From NCBI GenBank assembly GCA_023411115.1, contig JAEYPF010000014.1, positions 34,355 to 98,354 of the forward strand: a DNA stretch of 64,000 nucleotides, in the 5' to 3' direction. Origin of the DNA: Methanobacteriota archaeon (GTDB lineage: Archaea > Methanobacteriota > Methanobacteria > Methanobacteriales > Methanobacteriaceae). Shown here piece by piece: positions 17,536-25,592 of the stretch (the first letter of the stretch is position 1; every line of letters starts with the position of its first letter). The notes below the pieces were generated by a model. That model searched no databases. It had not been told where the DNA came from and was given only the letters and a program-made list of their open reading frames with translations. A program made the translations under genes and the position numbers.

Positions 17536-17676
17536 TGTGAATCATATTAAATTCAACGCTTTTAGTGCAGTAATGGTCACATTTGGTGATATTTCAAGTG
17601 GTTAATTAATTATATCCAAATTTGCTTAGTTCACAAAATGTGATAACTTATACACAAATAGTAACCTTTAAATATA
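17536..17676 (+). promoter_or_regulatory. Putative pho operator and pstS promoter
   Basis: A perfect inverted repeat TCACA-AAA-TGTGA lies at 17631-17643. Two single half-sites, TGTGA (17536-17540) and TCACA (17577-17581), lie upstream. The probable TATA box TTTAAATATA is at 17667-17676, with a GAGGTGA ribosome site 23 bases further on. The palindrome is in an activator position about 24 bases before TATA. A candidate binder is the HTH-PhoU protein encoded at 15997-16908; this is inference. The rest of the 17295-17710 gap is featureless. Confidence 0.45.
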
Positions 17677-17710
17677 GGGGATAAACTAGTATAGGATGAG
17701 GTGAATTGAA

Positions 17711-18538
17711 ATGGATTCAAAATACATAATTGGAGTAATAATAGCCATAATAGTAATAGTTGGTGCTTACTTCGTACTTGCTGGAGGTTCCAATCAGCAG
17801 ACAATACAGATTGCTGGTTCAACATCTGTTCAGCCTGTAGCAGAAAAATTAGCTCAGGCTTACATGCAGAAGCATCCTGACGTTAAAATAAATGTCCAGG
17901 GCGGAGGAACATCTGTAGGTATTAAGAGTGCCCAAGATGGTACAGCTGATATTGGTACAGCATCTTCAAAACCTAAAGATAGTGACTCACAAGGTTTAGT
18001 ACAAACTCAAATTGCAAAAGACGGAATAGTTGTAGTGGTAAACAACGCTAATAAAGTTAGCTCACTTACACTTAACCAGACAAAAGATATATTCAGCGGA
18101 AATGTCACAGACTGGAGTAAAGTAGGCGGTTCAGCCGGTAAAATAAACATCTTAACCAGAGAAGATGGTTCAGGTACTAGAGATGGATTCCAGAATATTG
18201 TAATGGGCGGTAAAAACGGAACTCCTATTTTAAAAACTGCAATTGTTCAGAGTTCAACTGAAGCTATTTTGCAGGCAGTTAAAGGAGACCCAAACGCTAT
18301 TGGTTACATATCCTTAGCAAGCCTCAACGGAGACGTTAAAGCAGTTACAATCAATGGGGTAGCTCCTTCAGAAAAAACAGTTAGTGATGATACTTACAAA
18401 ATAGTAAGACCGTTCATCTTCTTAACTAAAGGCCAACCTACAGGAATTGTTAAAGATTTCATAGACTTTGTAATGAGCCCTGAAGGTCAAAATATAGTTA
18501 AACAGGCTGGAGCAGTTCCAGTAGCTCCTACACAATAA
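17711..18538 (+). CDS. pstS: Phosphate ABC transporter, substrate-binding protein PstS
   Basis: A 275-residue phosphate-binding protein. An N-terminal hydrophobic anchor (about residues 5-25) holds it to the outer face of the membrane. The phosphate-binding signatures are IAGSTSVQPVAEKLA, GGGTSVGIKSAQDG and TREDGSGTRDGF. It feeds phosphate to the PstCAB permease encoded downstream. The ATG follows GATGAGGTGAATTGAA. It is followed by a hairpin with a T run, so the gene may be expressed above the level of the downstream genes. A second PstS is next in line. Confidence 0.93.
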   Translation: MDSKYIIGVIIAIIVIVGAYFVLAGGSNQQTIQIAGSTSVQPVAEKLAQAYMQKHPDVKINVQGGGTSVGIKSAQDGTADIGTASSKPKDSDSQGLVQTQIAKDGIVVVVNNANKVSSLTLNQTKDIFSGNVTDWSKVGGSAGKINILTREDGSGTRDGFQNIVMGGKNGTPILKTAIVQSSTEAILQAVKGDPNAIGYISLASLNGDVKAVTINGVAPSEKTVSDDTYKIVRPFIFLTKGQPTGIVKDFIDFVMSPEGQNIVKQAGAVPVAPTQ

Positions 18539-18564
18539 GTGGTTTAAAACCACTATTTTTTATT
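18538..18564 (+). terminator. Hairpin and T run after first pstS
   Basis: AGTGGTTT-A-AAACCACT (18538-18554) is a perfect inverted repeat directly after the stop codon, followed by ATTTTTTATTT. It could end or attenuate transcription, or protect the 3' end of an abundant pstS message. Confidence 0.6.
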
Positions 18565-18675
18565 TATGGCTAATTTAAAAGCATGAAAGAGAAATTAGGA
18601 ACGTAAAATTGTTTCATGGTTTAATCACTTTATGTTTAAATACTCCAAAGAAGAAGAGTATGTCAAGGTGATTAA

Positions 18676-19482
18676 ATGAAATCGAGATATAAGTTAGGCA
18701 TAGTAATTGCCATTATCATAATTATCGCTTATCTAATATTTATTCCATCAACTCACTACCAAAGAGTACAAATTGCAGGTTCTACGTCAGTACAGCCTGT
18801 AGCTGAAGCATTAGCTGAAAAATTTCAAGAAACCCATCCTGATGTTAGAATTAATGTACAGGGAGGAGGATCTAGTTTGGGTATAAGCAGCGTTTCACAG
18901 GGTATAACCCAAATAGGTACCAGTTCTAGAGAGTTAACTGCAAAAGAAAAGCAAGGACTCAATGAATATCAAATAGGAAAAGAAGGTATCGTCATCGCTG
19001 TTAATAACAACAACAATATCACCTCTTTAAGTAAGGATCAGGTTAAAGGTATTTTCAGCGGTGTTATTACAAACTGGAAGCAAGTAGGGGGACAGGACAT
19101 GGCAATCCATGTTATAACAAGAGAAGAAGGTTCCGGTACAAGATCTGCTTTCGAGAATTTAATAATGAAAAAAACAAAAATCAGGCCTGATGCAGTAGTT
19201 CAAAGTTCAACAGAATCTATTAAACAGGTAGTTAAACAAGATCCTGGCGCAATAGGATTTGTTTCACTGGCCCATATGAGCAATGATGTTACAGCTTTAA
19301 AAATTGATGGAGTCGGCCCTTCAACACAAACAGTGGCAGATGGATCGTATACAATACAAAGTTCATTCCTTTTTGTGGTAAAAGGCGAACCAAAAGGCGT
19401 GATTAAAGAATTCATTGACTTTACATTAAGCCCTGAAGGACAGGCTATAGTAAAAAGTCAAAACATAGTTCCTGTTAAATAA
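18676..19482 (+). CDS. pstS: Second phosphate-binding protein PstS
   Basis: A 268-residue paralogue of the preceding gene with the same layout: N-terminal membrane anchor, then IAGSTSVQPVAEALA, GGGSSLGISSVSQG and TREEGSGTRSAF. It has its own TATA-like element (GTTTAAATA about 40 bases upstream) and an AAGGTGATTAA ribosome site. Two binding proteins in one cluster probably differ in affinity or in when they are expressed. A 10-bp stem hairpin separates it from pstC. Confidence 0.92.
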   Translation: MKSRYKLGIVIAIIIIIAYLIFIPSTHYQRVQIAGSTSVQPVAEALAEKFQETHPDVRINVQGGGSSLGISSVSQGITQIGTSSRELTAKEKQGLNEYQIGKEGIVIAVNNNNNITSLSKDQVKGIFSGVITNWKQVGGQDMAIHVITREEGSGTRSAFENLIMKKTKIRPDAVVQSSTESIKQVVKQDPGAIGFVSLAHMSNDVTALKIDGVGPSTQTVADGSYTIQSSFLFVVKGEPKGVIKEFIDFTLSPEGQAIVKSQNIVPVK

Positions 19483-19495
19483 TAATTAAATTAGA

Positions 19496-19523
19496 TGCAG
19501 TAATTCAAATAGAAATTACTGCA
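19496..19523 (+). terminator. Hairpin between second pstS and pstC
   Basis: The perfect stem TGCAGTAATT/AATTACTGCA with an 8-base loop begins 14 bases after the stop codon. It is followed by AT-rich sequence but no long T run, so it may be an mRNA processing or stability element rather than a full stop. Confidence 0.5.
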
Positions 19524-19579
19524 ATTATTAAATTCGCTTATTACATTCAAAATCAATTAGTATAGATTGAGGTGCATAA

Positions 19580-20452
19580 ATGACGAAATACGAAGAGTTT
19601 CTAGTGGAAAAAGGGCTTTTTATAACGGCTATTTTATCCATTATAGTAATCGTACTGATTATAGGATTCATATTCCAGCAAGGTGCCCCAGCAATTGAAC
19701 AGGTTGGGTTTTTAAAGTTCATGTTTGGTTTTGATTGGTCCCCATCAGATGACCAGTATGGTGTTTTTACAATGATTATTGGATCACTAGGCATAACTGC
19801 TCTTTCATTGCTCTTTGCAGTGCCTTTATCATTGGGTTGCGCGATATTTTTAGCAGAACTTGCACCTCGTACAATGAGAAGGATTTTAAAGCCGGTTATA
19901 GAAACCCTTGCAGGTATCCCTTCTGTTGTATATGGATTTTTTGGTCTCATAGTGCTTGTTCCAATTATGAGGGTACAATTTGGAGGAACTGGTTTTAGCA
20001 TGCTAACTGCATCTCTAATCCTTACCGTAATGGTTCTTCCAACAATAATTAGTATATCAGAAGATGCATTGAGATCCATTCCAGTTGAATATAAAGAAGC
20101 ATCTCTTGCACTTGGAGCAACGCACTGGCAAACTATAAAGAATGTTCTTTTCCCTGCAGCTATCCCTGGAATCATAACTGCAATAATACTGGGAATGGGT
20201 AGAGCAATTGGTGAAACACTTGCTGTAATCATGGTTGCGGGAAACGTTGCACAGATTCCAAACTCGATTTTTGACCCTGTAAGGGCATTAACATCAAACA
20301 TAGCTCTTGAAATGGGTTATGCAACTGGTTTACATTATAATGCATTATTTGCAACTGGAATAGTTTTATTCCTTATGATAATCATCCTTCTTGTAATAGC
20401 CAACTACTACCACTACAAGAAAAAGGTTGTAATCGGTGGGGGATATTTATAA
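19580..20452 (+). CDS. pstC: Phosphate ABC transporter permease PstC
   Basis: A 290-residue inner-membrane permease with six predicted membrane spans. It carries the coupling motif EASLALGATHWQTIKNVLFP followed by PGIITAIILGMGRAIGETLA, the EAA loop that docks onto the PstB ATPase. With PstA it forms the phosphate channel. The ATG follows TTGAGGTGCATAA. It is 36 bases from pstA. Confidence 0.93.
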   Translation: MTKYEEFLVEKGLFITAILSIIVIVLIIGFIFQQGAPAIEQVGFLKFMFGFDWSPSDDQYGVFTMIIGSLGITALSLLFAVPLSLGCAIFLAELAPRTMRRILKPVIETLAGIPSVVYGFFGLIVLVPIMRVQFGGTGFSMLTASLILTVMVLPTIISISEDALRSIPVEYKEASLALGATHWQTIKNVLFPAAIPGIITAIILGMGRAIGETLAVIMVAGNVAQIPNSIFDPVRALTSNIALEMGYATGLHYNALFATGIVLFLMIIILLVIANYYHYKKKVVIGGGYL

Positions 20453-20488
20453 TGTTTATCTTGAACTCACGTTTATTCAGGGGGTTTA

Positions 20489-21343
20489 ATGTTGAATTTT
20501 AGAATTATATCTCCTAAAATAGCTCAAATGATCATGAAAGGGGTTTTTTGGGCATCAGGAATCATAACGATTCTCATATTGCTTGTTATTATAGGATATA
20601 TACTCTATAAAGGGTTACCAGTTATGAATATGAGTTTTATATTCAGTGATCCTATAGATTCTGGTAAATCTGGTGGTATATTCCCAATGATAGTTTCAAG
20701 TATATATGTAACTCTTATAGCAGTCATTGTTGCCACTCCGCTTGGTGTTGGAGCAGCAGTTTATCTTGCAGAATATGCTGGAGAAAACACACTGGTGAAA
20801 CTTATAAGATTTGGAGCAGAAACACTTGCTTCTATCCCTTCCATTGTGTTTGGATTGTTTGGACTGGCATTTTTTGTAGTTTTCCTAGGACTGGGATGGT
20901 GTGTACTATCTGGGGGTTTAATACTGGCGCTTATGGCTCTTCCAACAATATTACAGGTAGCTGAAGTTTCACTGGAAGCTGTACCTTCTTCCTATAGGGA
21001 AGGAAGCCTTGCAATAGGTGCCACTAAATGGCAAACGATTTATAATGTCGTATTACCTGCTGCAATTCCTGGAATAACAACCGGTGTGATTCTGGGACTT
21101 GCAAGGGCTATTTCTGAAGCTGCTGCAATTTTATTCGCGGTAGGTGCAGCATTGTCTGTTCCTATATCCATTTTTGATCCAGCGAGGCCTCTTCCACTGC
21201 ACCTTTACATCCTGGCAACTGAGGGTATATCCCTTGATAATGCATATGGAACTGCAGCCGTGCTGGTGCTCATAGTGCTCGTAATAACCGTTGTTACAAA
21301 TACATTAGTTGAAAGATACTCTAAAAAGATGATGGGGAGATAA
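20489..21343 (+). CDS. pstA: Phosphate ABC transporter permease PstA
   Basis: A 284-residue permease with six predicted membrane spans and the EAA loop EGSLAIGATKWQTIYNVVLP. It is homologous to PstC and forms the heterodimeric channel with it. The ATG follows a CAGGGGGTTTA ribosome site. The stop codon is one base from the start of pstB, indicating tight coupling. Confidence 0.93.
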   Translation: MLNFRIISPKIAQMIMKGVFWASGIITILILLVIIGYILYKGLPVMNMSFIFSDPIDSGKSGGIFPMIVSSIYVTLIAVIVATPLGVGAAVYLAEYAGENTLVKLIRFGAETLASIPSIVFGLFGLAFFVVFLGLGWCVLSGGLILALMALPTILQVAEVSLEAVPSSYREGSLAIGATKWQTIYNVVLPAAIPGITTGVILGLARAISEAAAILFAVGAALSVPISIFDPARPLPLHLYILATEGISLDNAYGTAAVLVLIVLVITVVTNTLVERYSKKMMGR

Positions 21344-21344
21344 A

Positions 21345-22100
21345 ATGGAATACAGAATTGAAGTTGAAGATTTAAACGTTTACTTTGACGAAGCACATAT
21401 TCTAAAGGATATAAATATCAAAATTCGCAAAAATACAGTTACTTCACTTATAGGGCCTTCTGGTTGTGGAAAATCAACATTTATACGTACTTTAAACCGC
21501 ATGAATGATCTGATTGATACATTTAATATGACTGGAAATGTGCTTTTAGATGGTACAGATATCTATGATCCAAAGGTAGATGTGGTAGATTTAAGAAAAA
21601 AAGTAGGAATGGTATTTCAGAAGCCAAATCCATTTCCAAAATCCATATTTGATAATGTGGCCTATGGTCTGAGGGTACATGGAATTGAAGATAAATCTAT
21701 ATTAAGTGAAAAAGTTGAAGAAAGTCTAAAAGCTGCCGCACTGTGGGATGAAGTTAAAGATAAGCTGGATAAATCTGCTATGGGTCTTTCTGGAGGTCAA
21801 CAGCAAAGATTGTGTATAGCAAGGACTATTGCAGTAAATCCTGAAGTTATATTAATGGACGAACCAGCATCAGCACTTGATCCAATATCCACAACTAAAA
21901 TAGAGGACCTGATTCACAAGTTAAAAAATGATTACACTATAATAATCGTTACACACAACATGCAGCAAGCTACAAGGGTTTCCAAGTACACAGCATTTTT
22001 CTTACACGGGGAAATCGTAGAAAGCGGCCTTACAGATAAAGTATTCGTAGAACCTGAAGATCAACGTACAGAAGATTACATTACTGGCAGATTTGGTTAA
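21345..22100 (+). CDS. pstB: Phosphate ABC transporter ATPase PstB
   Basis: A 251-residue ABC ATPase, the usual PstB length. Walker A is GPSGCGKST, the Q-loop region is VGMVFQKPNPFPKSIFDNV (a PstB hallmark), the signature is LSGGQQQR, Walker B is VILMDEPASALDP and the switch His is in IIVTHNMQQA. It powers phosphate import through PstCA. It ends with EDYITGRFG, typical of PstB. Confidence 0.96.
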   Translation: MEYRIEVEDLNVYFDEAHILKDINIKIRKNTVTSLIGPSGCGKSTFIRTLNRMNDLIDTFNMTGNVLLDGTDIYDPKVDVVDLRKKVGMVFQKPNPFPKSIFDNVAYGLRVHGIEDKSILSEKVEESLKAAALWDEVKDKLDKSAMGLSGGQQQRLCIARTIAVNPEVILMDEPASALDPISTTKIEDLIHKLKNDYTIIIVTHNMQQATRVSKYTAFFLHGEIVESGLTDKVFVEPEDQRTEDYITGRFG

Positions 22101-22150
22101 ATAAAAGTATTAATGCCTTAAAAACAAATATAGGTATGTAGGGTGAGATA

Positions 22151-22840
22151 ATGGAAAGGAAGAAATATCCCAGGATACTGTTTAGAAAAAGATTGAAAGA
22201 TCTGAAAGAGGACGTAAATGAAATTGGACAGATAGCAATTCAGGCTCAAAAAGATGCAATGGAAGCCTTCAATAACTATGACGATGAACTGGCCGAAAAG
22301 ATTGTTAAAGCCAGTCAAAAAATTGAAGAGCTGAATTTTTATCTGGAAAGGAAATGTATTAGCATTATTGCTGCAGAACAGCCCGTTGCAATGGATTTAA
22401 GGTTCATTGAAGCATGTATTAAGGTTGGTAGCCATTTAAAAAGAATGAGCAGTTTATCTGTTAATATTGCAGACGCTGCTAAGAATTTAAAAGATGAAAA
22501 AATTCCATCAAGACCTAAGGAAGACCTTAATCATATGGCAAACCTTGTGCAGATGATGTTCAGTAAAGGTTTATACGCATTTATTGATCAGAACATGGAT
22601 ATGGCAAGGGAACTAAGGCATGATGATGACAAGGTGGATGATTTATTTGATCAGTCCTTAGAGAATATTACAAGTAGTATGTTTCAAAACAAGGATTCCA
22701 TATCTTACCTGATATATCTGTTGTTCATTGCAAGGTTCCTTGAAAGGATTGCTGATCGTGCGGTAAGTATTGGGGATAGAACTATCTTCATGATCACATG
22801 TGAAAAGCCAAAAAGATTGGAACTTAAAAAAGAGCTTTGA
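22151..22840 (+). CDS. phoU: Phosphate transport regulator PhoU
   Basis: A 229-residue PhoU with two three-helix bundles and the metal motifs ACIKVGSHLKRMSS and ARFLERIADRAVSIGD. PhoU restrains the Pst transporter when phosphate is plentiful. It closes the pst operon, preceded by GTAGGGTGAGATA. Unlike the protein at 15997 it has no DNA-binding domain. The stop codon lies in a terminator-like hairpin. Confidence 0.92.
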   Translation: MERKKYPRILFRKRLKDLKEDVNEIGQIAIQAQKDAMEAFNNYDDELAEKIVKASQKIEELNFYLERKCISIIAAEQPVAMDLRFIEACIKVGSHLKRMSSLSVNIADAAKNLKDEKIPSRPKEDLNHMANLVQMMFSKGLYAFIDQNMDMARELRHDDDKVDDLFDQSLENITSSMFQNKDSISYLIYLLFIARFLERIADRAVSIGDRTIFMITCEKPKRLELKKEL

Positions 22841-22866
22841 TGAATTAAAGCTTTTTCTCTTTTTAT
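22829..22866 (+). terminator. Hairpin and T tract ending the pst operon
   Basis: GCTTT (22834-22838) pairs with AAAGC (22847-22851), extended by an A-rich/T-rich outer stem. CTCTTTTTATATTT follows. The stem overlaps the phoU stop codon. Confidence 0.55.
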
Positions 22867-23044
22867 ATTTAATTTATAAATTAACATTTAATTATTAATT
22901 TAGTTAATGCATTAAAAATTGGTAATAATGGCTTTTTCATAAATTTATGTTAATTTATAAAAGGACATTATAATAGAATCTAAAAATTTTTATTATATTT
23001 CATATAATAAATAATACTGCTTTTAATGACATAATCTTATCAAT

Positions 23045-23123
23045 AAAAATATATATCTGATGAGACATACACTTCAAGTGTAAAATAAAACACTAAAAGT
23101 GAATAATTGTAGATAAAACTACA
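23045..23123 (+). promoter_or_regulatory. Promoter with three inverted repeats before a small HTH gene
   Basis: A TATA-like AAATATATAT (about 23046-23055) is followed by ACACTT-C-AAGTGT (23069-23081), CACT-AAA-AGTG (23091-23101) and TGTAG/CTACA (23108-23123). The first two share the half-site ACACT/AGTGT and cover the predicted start site, a classic archaeal repressor position. The downstream gene encodes a small HTH protein, so autoregulation is plausible. The rest of the 22841-23146 gap is AT-rich spacer. Confidence 0.45.
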
Positions 23124-23146
23124 GTTTCAAATATTCGTGCCTAAAT

Positions 23147-23374
23147 GTGAGGATTGATAATTTGAAGGTTAGATGGAAAAACGATAATTTAAGGCGTGAG
23201 TTAATGATGAACACTTTGGATTATTTAAGTAGAAATCATAACGCGTCAATTGAAGAATTAGCTGATTATACTGGCCAGGAATATGCAATAATAGTTCAAT
23301 TAATGCAGGATTTGGAAAATAAGGGTCTTATTAAATCAGAAACAATTTTCATTTTAAAGAATGAGTCAAAATAA
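23147..23374 (+). CDS. Small helix-turn-helix protein
   Basis: A protein of at most 75 residues. The central part, MNTLDYLSRNHNASIEELADYTGQEYAIIVQLMQDLENKGLIKS (read across residues about 21-64), has the layout of a winged-helix DNA-binding domain with a wing-like ending ETIFILKN. No sensor domain is present. The start may be GTG at 23147 or TTG at 23162; neither has a perfect ribosome site. Inverted repeats at the predicted promoter suggest that it regulates itself. Target genes are unknown. Confidence 0.65.
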   Translation: MRIDNLKVRWKNDNLRRELMMNTLDYLSRNHNASIEELADYTGQEYAIIVQLMQDLENKGLIKSETIFILKNESK

Positions 23375-23702
23375 TAGTTAAGACTCTAAATTTTGTTTTT
23401 TATATGGACATATAAACTTTTTAATATTTAAAGGTGTATAAGACTTATCTTTTCTGATTGCTCCTTTAAATTATACTTTAGTAAATTTAAAGGGGTTACG
23501 TCATATTATTTGGTTTAAGGTATGATTTATAACGAAAATTATATTACTAATTTTTTATATATTAATAACAAATTTGTATCAAAATATAAATATTGCAATT
23601 TAAATGTTTTGCAGCTGTAATAACTTAATTTACGGTATATGTGGAAATTAAGTTGGAGAATATGATTATTTAGATGTTCATAAGCGATAAAAAGGTGATA
23701 TA
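23375..23702. other. AT-rich spacer between HTH and PRC-barrel genes
   Basis: A T run (TTTTGTTTTT, about 23391-23400) that may end the HTH transcript is followed by the palindrome TATATG-GA-CATATA (23401-23414). No ORF with a ribosome site is visible in the remaining sequence up to the AAAGGTGATATA ribosome site of the next gene. Confidence 0.4.
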
Positions 23703-23948
23703 ATGAAAATAAAAGATGAATTAATTGGAAAAGAAGTTTTAGATTCAACAGGGCATGAGATTGGAAAAGTAGAAGACGTTGATGTGGATTTTGATTCAGA
23801 TAGGATAGATTCTATTATTCTCCATGAAGGTGGACGTCTCAGGGGAAGGGAGAGAGTCATTCCTTACGGTATGGTTGATACAGTTGGAGAAAGAATAATT
23901 TTAAAATCTAAGGAAGGATCCATGGAAAGAAGAGAAGGAATAATGTAA
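23703..23948 (+). CDS. PRC-barrel domain protein
   Basis: An 81-residue single-domain protein. The PRC-barrel beta pattern is seen in ELIGKEVLDSTGHEIGKVED, VDFDSDRIDSIILHEGG and RERVIPYGMVDTVGERIILK. Archaeal PRC-barrel proteins are found among cell-division (CdpB-like) and RNA-related proteins; which applies here is not clear. The ATG follows AAAAGGTGATATA. It stands alone, facing the convergent PepSY gene. Confidence 0.8.
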   Translation: MKIKDELIGKEVLDSTGHEIGKVEDVDVDFDSDRIDSIILHEGGRLRGRERVIPYGMVDTVGERIILKSKEGSMERREGIM

Positions 23949-24031
23949 TTATTAATGGGAAATCATGAAAAAAGAGAAATCTTAGGATTTCCTATTTTTA
24001 TAATTTTTAAAAACAGGTTAAATTCAGTAAG

Positions 24032-24082
24032 AACCAGCGTATCTATTTTATGTGTTGTGAGTTAATTTTTGATACGCTGGTT
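24032..24082. terminator. Long inverted repeat between convergent genes
   Basis: AACCAGCGTATC (24032-24043) and GATACGCTGGTT (24071-24082) form a perfect 12-bp stem with a 27-base AT-rich loop. It is much GC-richer than its surroundings. It lies between the ends of the PRC-barrel and PepSY genes, so it could end both transcripts. It could also be the trace of a small mobile element or a small RNA. A weaker GAAATC/GATTTC hairpin lies at about 23974. Confidence 0.55.
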
Positions 24083-24100
24083 TAATGTCAAAATATCTAA

Positions 24101-24511
24101 TTATCCTTCACCAAGATTTTGGCCAGTTTGTGCGTCTATTAGAATTCCGTTTATCAAATTACCATTTAGCATTACTGGAACTTTCCATATGTATCCACCT
24201 TTGAAACTGCCGTAAGCTTTTTGATATAACAATTTTGGAGTTCCAGGATACGCACCAGAAGTTTCAATGTACTGTTTTGCTATTTGTTTTGCTTGTTCTG
24301 CAGTAATATTTGTTTTTATAGTTTCATTGGTTTTTTTAGGGGTCTCGGCTGATTTTGTGTGTTCTTTCATGTGAGTTTCATTTAAAGTTGTATTTTGTAG
24401 ATCATTCTGTGCACTTTTAATTGAATTCATGCCTGATGCACTGGCATAAACCCCTCCAGTGGCTATTATAGCTATAATTGCAATTAAGATGGCAATTTCC
24501 CTTTTTCTCAT
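24101..24511 (-). CDS. Exported PepSY-domain protein
   Basis: A 136-residue protein with a basic start MRKREIA, a hydrophobic segment (about residues 6-24) that is a signal peptide or anchor, and a Thr/Lys/Glu-rich linker. The C-terminal PepSY domain covers about residues 68-136 (AEQAKQIAKQYIETSGA, ending ILIDAQTGQNLGEG). PepSY domains are often inhibitors or folding partners of extracytoplasmic proteases. No protease is adjacent, so the partner is unknown. Confidence 0.78.
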   Translation of the reverse strand: MRKREIAILIAIIAIIATGGVYASASGMNSIKSAQNDLQNTTLNETHMKEHTKSAETPKKTNETIKTNITAEQAKQIAKQYIETSGAYPGTPKLLYQKAYGSFKGGYIWKVPVMLNGNLINGILIDAQTGQNLGEG

Positions 24512-24646
24512 TACTTTTCGCCTTATAAGATCGGTTAATTAATGTAAAATGGAACATTTTAAATATTTAAAGTTTTGGATCAAAGGCTGATTTAATTTAA
24601 TATTAAATTAAAAATAGAATGTAGATATAAAATTTATGATGCATAT

Positions 24647-25195
24647 TTAATCTAATTTTTTTAAATGAATTTTGTTGGAATTTCCCACCTTAAATTCATG
24701 AACTTTATATTCATTACCTGTAATATCTTCCATTCCTGCTCGGGTAATAAGTGTAATTGGTTGAAGATAGTTGATTAATAAGTCTTCCACCATAAAATCT
24801 GATTTATTGTTTATATCGGGGCTTTTTAAACAGATCTTCAGGCCAGTATTATTGATTTGATAGTTAATATTTTCAATATGTGATGATCTGCTGCTAAAAC
24901 AATTTAAAACTTGATTTAATGGTTCATGTTGTGTTTCAAAATTTGAAGTACTATTTAAATTCCTTTTTATACGATCCCACATTTGCATGCCTAGAAAACG
25001 ACCCACATAACCCGTTCCTTCCTTTAATATGACGAAATCGTTGTATCTAATCCACATATCCATGGCTTCGACCATAGCTTTACTATACCACCCTTTTTCA
25101 AATTTAAATTTTTGAGAGGCAAGTTTCTTGAATTTATAGTCTAGATCAGGGGGTACGGATACAGTCGCTCTTTTTAGATTTGTAATTTCATCCAT
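24647..25195 (-). CDS. Ribbon-helix-helix regulator fused to a sensor-like domain
   Basis: A 182-residue protein. Residues about 7-50 look like a ribbon-helix-helix DNA-binding domain: the strand RATVSVP, then two helices in DLDYKFKKLASQKF and WYSKAMVEAMDMWIRYND. The C-terminal domain aligns by eye with the sensor-like protein at 25979-26458: IENINYQINNTGLKICLKSP against ADNIEYSASEDTVEMTVENC, and AGMEDITGNEYKVHEF against AMMEEVTGDPFIIDSI. The Cys/His positions of the latter (ENCKLHH, AGCPF) are lost here. The gene is divergent from the Roadblock/GTPase operon, with an 8-bp box array between them. Regulation of that operon is inferred. Ligand unknown. Confidence 0.7.
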   Translation of the reverse strand: MDEITNLKRATVSVPPDLDYKFKKLASQKFKFEKGWYSKAMVEAMDMWIRYNDFVILKEGTGYVGRFLGMQMWDRIKRNLNSTSNFETQHEPLNQVLNCFSSRSSHIENINYQINNTGLKICLKSPDINNKSDFMVEDLLINYLQPITLITRAGMEDITGNEYKVHEFKVGNSNKIHLKKLD

Positions 25196-25384
25196 AATAT
25201 CACTTTAACATAATCAAAACGAAATGCAACATTTTGTAAGTCAGTACAAACAAGAATATGTTATATAGTATTATCATCCCCTATAAATGTTTTTAGCGTT
25301 ATTTTAGTTAAAAGTATTATTAATATCCAGTAATATCCCTTTAATAATAGGTATATGGTCGTTTTATTAGATATATTTAAATTT

Positions 25385-25432
25385 TGTGCAACTGCGCACT
25401 ACACATTTTGCGCAACTGTGCAAGTGCACAGT
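25385..25432. promoter_or_regulatory. Array of 8-bp operator boxes
   Basis: Six consecutive 8-bp slots: TGTGCAAC, TGCGCACT, ACACATTT, TGCGCAAC, TGTGCAAG, TGCACAGT. Five match TGYGCAAC or its inverse, so half-sites recur at exactly 8-bp spacing (25385, 25393, 25409, 25417, 25425) and combine into palindromes such as TGCGCAACTGTGCA. The array is far GC-richer than its surroundings. The TATA-like TTTAAATA begins at 25432. Ribbon-helix-helix regulators such as MetJ bind tandem 8-bp boxes cooperatively, and one is encoded divergently. No gene lies in the rest of 25196-25592. Confidence 0.65.
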
Positions 25433-25592
25433 TTAAATAATTATTTCTTTTGTTTAAATCAATCACCGATTATACAGCTGTAGAACTATGGAATTTAATT
25501 TAAATCCGTTTTCTTCTGCTGCAGATTAAATAAGAATATTCGAATGGGTATACAAAGAAAAAACCATTAAAAAACATTTTGGAGACTTAATT

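Noticed and set aside
19528..20301. A 257-codon minus-strand ORF opposite pstC
   Set aside because: It mirrors the pstC coding sequence, has low-complexity hydrophobic composition and no family resemblance; pstC is unambiguous.
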